Both the position numbers and the translations under genes were made by a program. The notes under the pieces were generated by a model. That model was not told the DNA's origin. It searched no databases and was given only the letters and a program-made list of their open reading frames with translations. From Capronia americana (Eukaryota; Ascomycota; Eurotiomycetes; Chaetothyriales; Herpotrichiellaceae), in assembly GCA_016110215.1 (NCBI GenBank), contig JADWQD010000008.1, forward strand, positions 1,922,001-1,986,000: a DNA stretch of 64,000 nt, read 5' to 3'. Shown in pieces: positions 61,797 to 64,000 of this stretch. Each line of letters begins with the position of its first letter. Positions within the stretch are counted from its first letter, which is position 1.

Positions 61797-63137
61797 ATGG
61801 CTACCGCTGCCCCTCCTATCGAGGGGTCTGACCCTTCGGATCTCCCCCAACCTGCGCAACAACAGACCAATGGCACCTCCCCCGATCCTCACTCGGTGGA
61901 AGAACAGCTATCGCGAGAATTAGACATGACCAGTCTCTCTCCTTCCACACAAGCAGTCCACGCCGATGACCCGCTGAACCTCGTCGATGACGTCGCGCCG
62001 CCTATCCACGTCTCAACCACGTTCCGCTACAGTAAAGATCCCTCCCAACTGCGGCCGTATTATGAGAGGCCTGAACCCATCTTCGCGCAGGGAGAACACA
62101 TCTACTCAAGACATACCACGCATAGCACATCGAGGCTGGAAAAGATTCTGAGCGTGCTGTTGAAGGGCGAGTGCTTGACGTATTCGTCCGGGCTAGCTTC
62201 GTTCAATGCGTTGATCACGTTTCTAGCTCCCAAGAGAGTGGCCATCGGGGCAGGATATCATGGTTGCCATGGCGTGCTGGAACTGCACCAACGGTTGTCT
62301 GGATTGAAGGTTTTGCCGCTGGATTGCAAGCCTGAAGACCTTCAGAAGGGCGATCTTATACATCTCGAGACACCCGTCAATCCCACAGGGTTGGCGTTTA
62401 ATATCCAACACTATGCAGATATCGCACACTCAAGAGGGGCTTATCTTAGTGTCGATGCCACCTTTGCGCCGCCGCCGTTGCAGGACCCGTTCAAGCATGG
62501 CGCAGATATTGTGATGCACTCCGGCACAAAATACATCGGTGGACATTCAGATATGCTGTGCGGTGTGTTGGCGGTCAAGCAAAAGGAGTGGATACCCAAG
62601 ATGCTCAATGATCGGCTATACCTAGGTGCTGTGATGGGCGGTCTGGAAGGTTGGCTCGGCGTAAGGAGTGTTCGAACGCTCGAGCTGCGAGTCATGAGAC
62701 AAAGCGAGAGTGCTGGGAGAATAGTCGACGCCCTCGACGGCGCTCTGACAGGACACACAGTCGGCACGGGACTTTCACAGTCCGATGCCGAAATCATCAA
62801 GTCGGTCGTCAAGGAGGTCCTTCACGCCAGTCTCCAGACCCAGGACTATAAGACGTGGCTCAAGAAGCAAATGCCTAATGGATACGGCCCGGTCTTCTCC
62901 ATCGTCTTCAAATCGTCCGAGCTTGCAAAGGCATTGCCCAGCAAGTTGCATCTCTTCCACCACGCGACAAGCCTGGGTGGAATTGAGAGCTTGGTTGAGT
63001 GGAGAGCGATGACAGATTCAACCGTCGGAAAAGACCTTTGTAGATTCAGTATCGGTATCGAGGACGAGAAGGATTTGCTAGACGACCTTATCCAGGGTTT
63101 CAAGGCACTGGGCGAGGTCAACGGGTCGTCGAGCTAG
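61797..63137 (+). CDS. Cys/Met-metabolism PLP enzyme (trans-sulfuration family, YHR112C-like)
   Basis: A single exon encodes 446 residues. A polar N-terminal extension of about 45 residues is followed by the Cys_Met_Meta_PP fold. VAPPIHVSTTFRYS, YSRHTTHSTSRLEKIL and LTYSSGLASFNALI form the cofactor and active-site Tyr region. HLETPVNPTGLAF and SVDATFAPPPLQDP follow. HSGTKYIGGHSD carries the PLP-binding lysine at about 245. The C-terminal SLGGIESLVEWRA and CRFSIGIEDEKDLLDDL segments are the usual family end. Relatives are cystathionine gamma-synthases and beta/gamma-lyases. The SHSTSR-type and SLGGIESL variants fit the poorly characterised YHR112C group best, so the exact reaction in sulfur amino-acid metabolism stays open. 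It is probably housekeeping and converges on the next gene. Confidence 0.88.
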   Translation: MATAAPPIEGSDPSDLPQPAQQQTNGTSPDPHSVEEQLSRELDMTSLSPSTQAVHADDPLNLVDDVAPPIHVSTTFRYSKDPSQLRPYYERPEPIFAQGEHIYSRHTTHSTSRLEKILSVLLKGECLTYSSGLASFNALITFLAPKRVAIGAGYHGCHGVLELHQRLSGLKVLPLDCKPEDLQKGDLIHLETPVNPTGLAFNIQHYADIAHSRGAYLSVDATFAPPPLQDPFKHGADIVMHSGTKYIGGHSDMLCGVLAVKQKEWIPKMLNDRLYLGAVMGGLEGWLGVRSVRTLELRVMRQSESAGRIVDALDGALTGHTVGTGLSQSDAEIIKSVVKEVLHASLQTQDYKTWLKKQMPNGYGPVFSIVFKSSELAKALPSKLHLFHHATSLGGIESLVEWRAMTDSTVGKDLCRFSIGIEDEKDLLDDLIQGFKALGEVNGSSS

Positions 63138-63200
63138 GTTTCCCATGCATCACATAGACATGCGTTGCCACATAGCCAGATAGAGATGATGGTGGACATG

Positions 63201-64000
63201 TCATAGCCAATTGGACGGCTCTTGTTTTTCCCGGGCTGTATCTCTTCGCAGAGGTCGGGTCTCTCTAATCTCACCGGCCGGTCCCTCTCTATCGAGATGC
63301 ATCCGGAGAGCATCGCCCTCCCTGAACTTCTCGCGTGGACTCGCATTCGGCTCTTCTTCCTTGACGATCGGAGAGTCGGTCGGCTCTTCAAACACCGCAG
63401 GCGGCGGCTGCACAATGCGCACAGGCCGAGGCGAGATAATCTCTGCTGTATCTGGCGTCGACACTCCTCTGCTGACAGGCGAATTCGCATTCCCTCCAAC
63501 CCGAAGAGTCATTTCAAACTCCTTGTCTAGCCCGGATGTGCCGGTCGCGTCAGCAGCAAAGCCTGTCTGTACGCGCTGCATCATCCTGGGCCGAAGGGCA
63601 TCCGGAGGAGCATGTACGGGACCAGGAGACGGAGGGACCGGACTGGGTCGTTTTCCATAGGTACCGTTCATAGACGCTTCTGGCGGATGTTGACCACGAC
63701 GAGACATCGGCGAGGCAGATCTCGCTCGTTGTCTGGCCTTTCCGATCTCGACTGGGGGTGTAGGTGCGTCGTCACCTCCTTCGCCAATGATGACTGGCGG
63801 GGCGTCCATGAATGACACGCTTAGTTTCCTGCCTCGACCCTTCTTCTTTGGCTTGTTGGAAAACGAGCTCGCGGACAGACTGCGGGCCTGGTATTCGGGC
63901 CGGAGGAAGTTATTGATGTCTTGCTCTGTGGTTCCCACAAACTGTGCTCGAGGCCATCTTTGAGCGTTCGAGACGTCGATCTTAGGGACCGAGATCTTTC
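63201..64000 (-). CDS. C-terminal part of a large disordered protein (N-terminus outside window)
   Basis: One frame is open from the right edge to a stop at 63201-63203, covering about 265 residues. The part nearest the edge reads KISVPKIDVSNAQRWPRAQF followed by VGTTEQDINNFLRPEYQAR, which looks like the end of a folded region. The rest is low-complexity, rich in Pro, Ser, Arg and Glu (KKKGRGRKLSVSF, VPPSPGPVHAPPDALRP, SPIVKEEEPNASPREKF), typical of a disordered regulatory tail with many possible phosphorylation sites. I do not recognise the family. There is no stop or clear intron between the edge and 63938. Confidence 0.65.
   Translation of the reverse strand, partial: KISVPKIDVSNAQRWPRAQFVGTTEQDINNFLRPEYQARSLSASSFSNKPKKKGRGRKLSVSFMDAPPVIIGEGGDDAPTPPVEIGKARQRARSASPMSRRGQHPPEASMNGTYGKRPSPVPPSPGPVHAPPDALRPRMMQRVQTGFAADATGTSGLDKEFEMTLRVGGNANSPVSRGVSTPDTAEIISPRPVRIVQPPPAVFEEPTDSPIVKEEEPNASPREKFREGDALRMHLDREGPAGEIRETRPLRRDTAREKQEPSNWL

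Overview
The window comes from the nuclear genome of a filamentous ascomycete (Pezizomycotina). Genes carry short introns (43 to about 200 bp) with GT...AG borders and CTGAC-like branch sites. There are no operons. Typical fungal families are present: tannase/feruloyl esterase, Dal5-type MFS, CYP504 P450, C2H2 plus fungal_trans regulator, DUR3, NmrA. A eurotiomycete is my best guess, but the sequence does not fix the order.

Left third (1-21 kb): genes suited to using plant phenolics. In order they are a partial SAM methyltransferase, a frameshifted TDT/Mae1-type anion transporter, a secreted tannase/feruloyl esterase, a Dal5-like MFS permease, a C2H2 regulator with ADR1-type fingers, an alcohol dehydrogenase transcribed divergently from it, a CYP504-like (phenylacetate-hydroxylase family) P450, a quinone-reductase-like MDR enzyme and a flavoprotein aromatic hydroxylase. 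The strongest unexpected signal is here. Three compact 15-bp palindromes of the form TCYCCAA-T-TTGGRGA lie in the intergenic spaces around the regulator, the dehydrogenase and the P450. Each is two inverted copies of the yeast ADR1 half-site, and the regulator in the same stretch has the same base-reading residues as ADR1. I read this as a small, probably undescribed, catabolic regulon with its own regulator.

Middle (22-41 kb): mostly conserved genes. These are a JMJD7-like JmjC oxygenase with an expanded acidic repeat, a HAD phosphatase, SAP18, a PF11951 regulator-like protein, a carboxy-muconate cyclase-like propeller protein, an F-box/LRR protein, a fumarate-reductase-type flavoprotein and a CocE/NonD hydrolase. 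The 20.8-22.9 kb spacer holds what looks like a decayed coding fragment.

Right third (41-61 kb): an accessory-looking stretch. A DUR3-type urea/polyamine transporter and an NmrA-like protein sit among seven proteins I cannot name. Two neighbours (41.3 and 43.2 kb) share a plan of disordered N-terminus, helical module, acidic linker and C-terminal membrane anchor. Several others begin with a 22-34 nt first exon ending in phase 1, and at least four share a weak helix-turn-helix-like pattern. The window closes with a Cys/Met-metabolism PLP enzyme and the C-terminal part of a large disordered protein running off the right edge. No tRNA, rRNA, CRISPR or intact transposon was seen.
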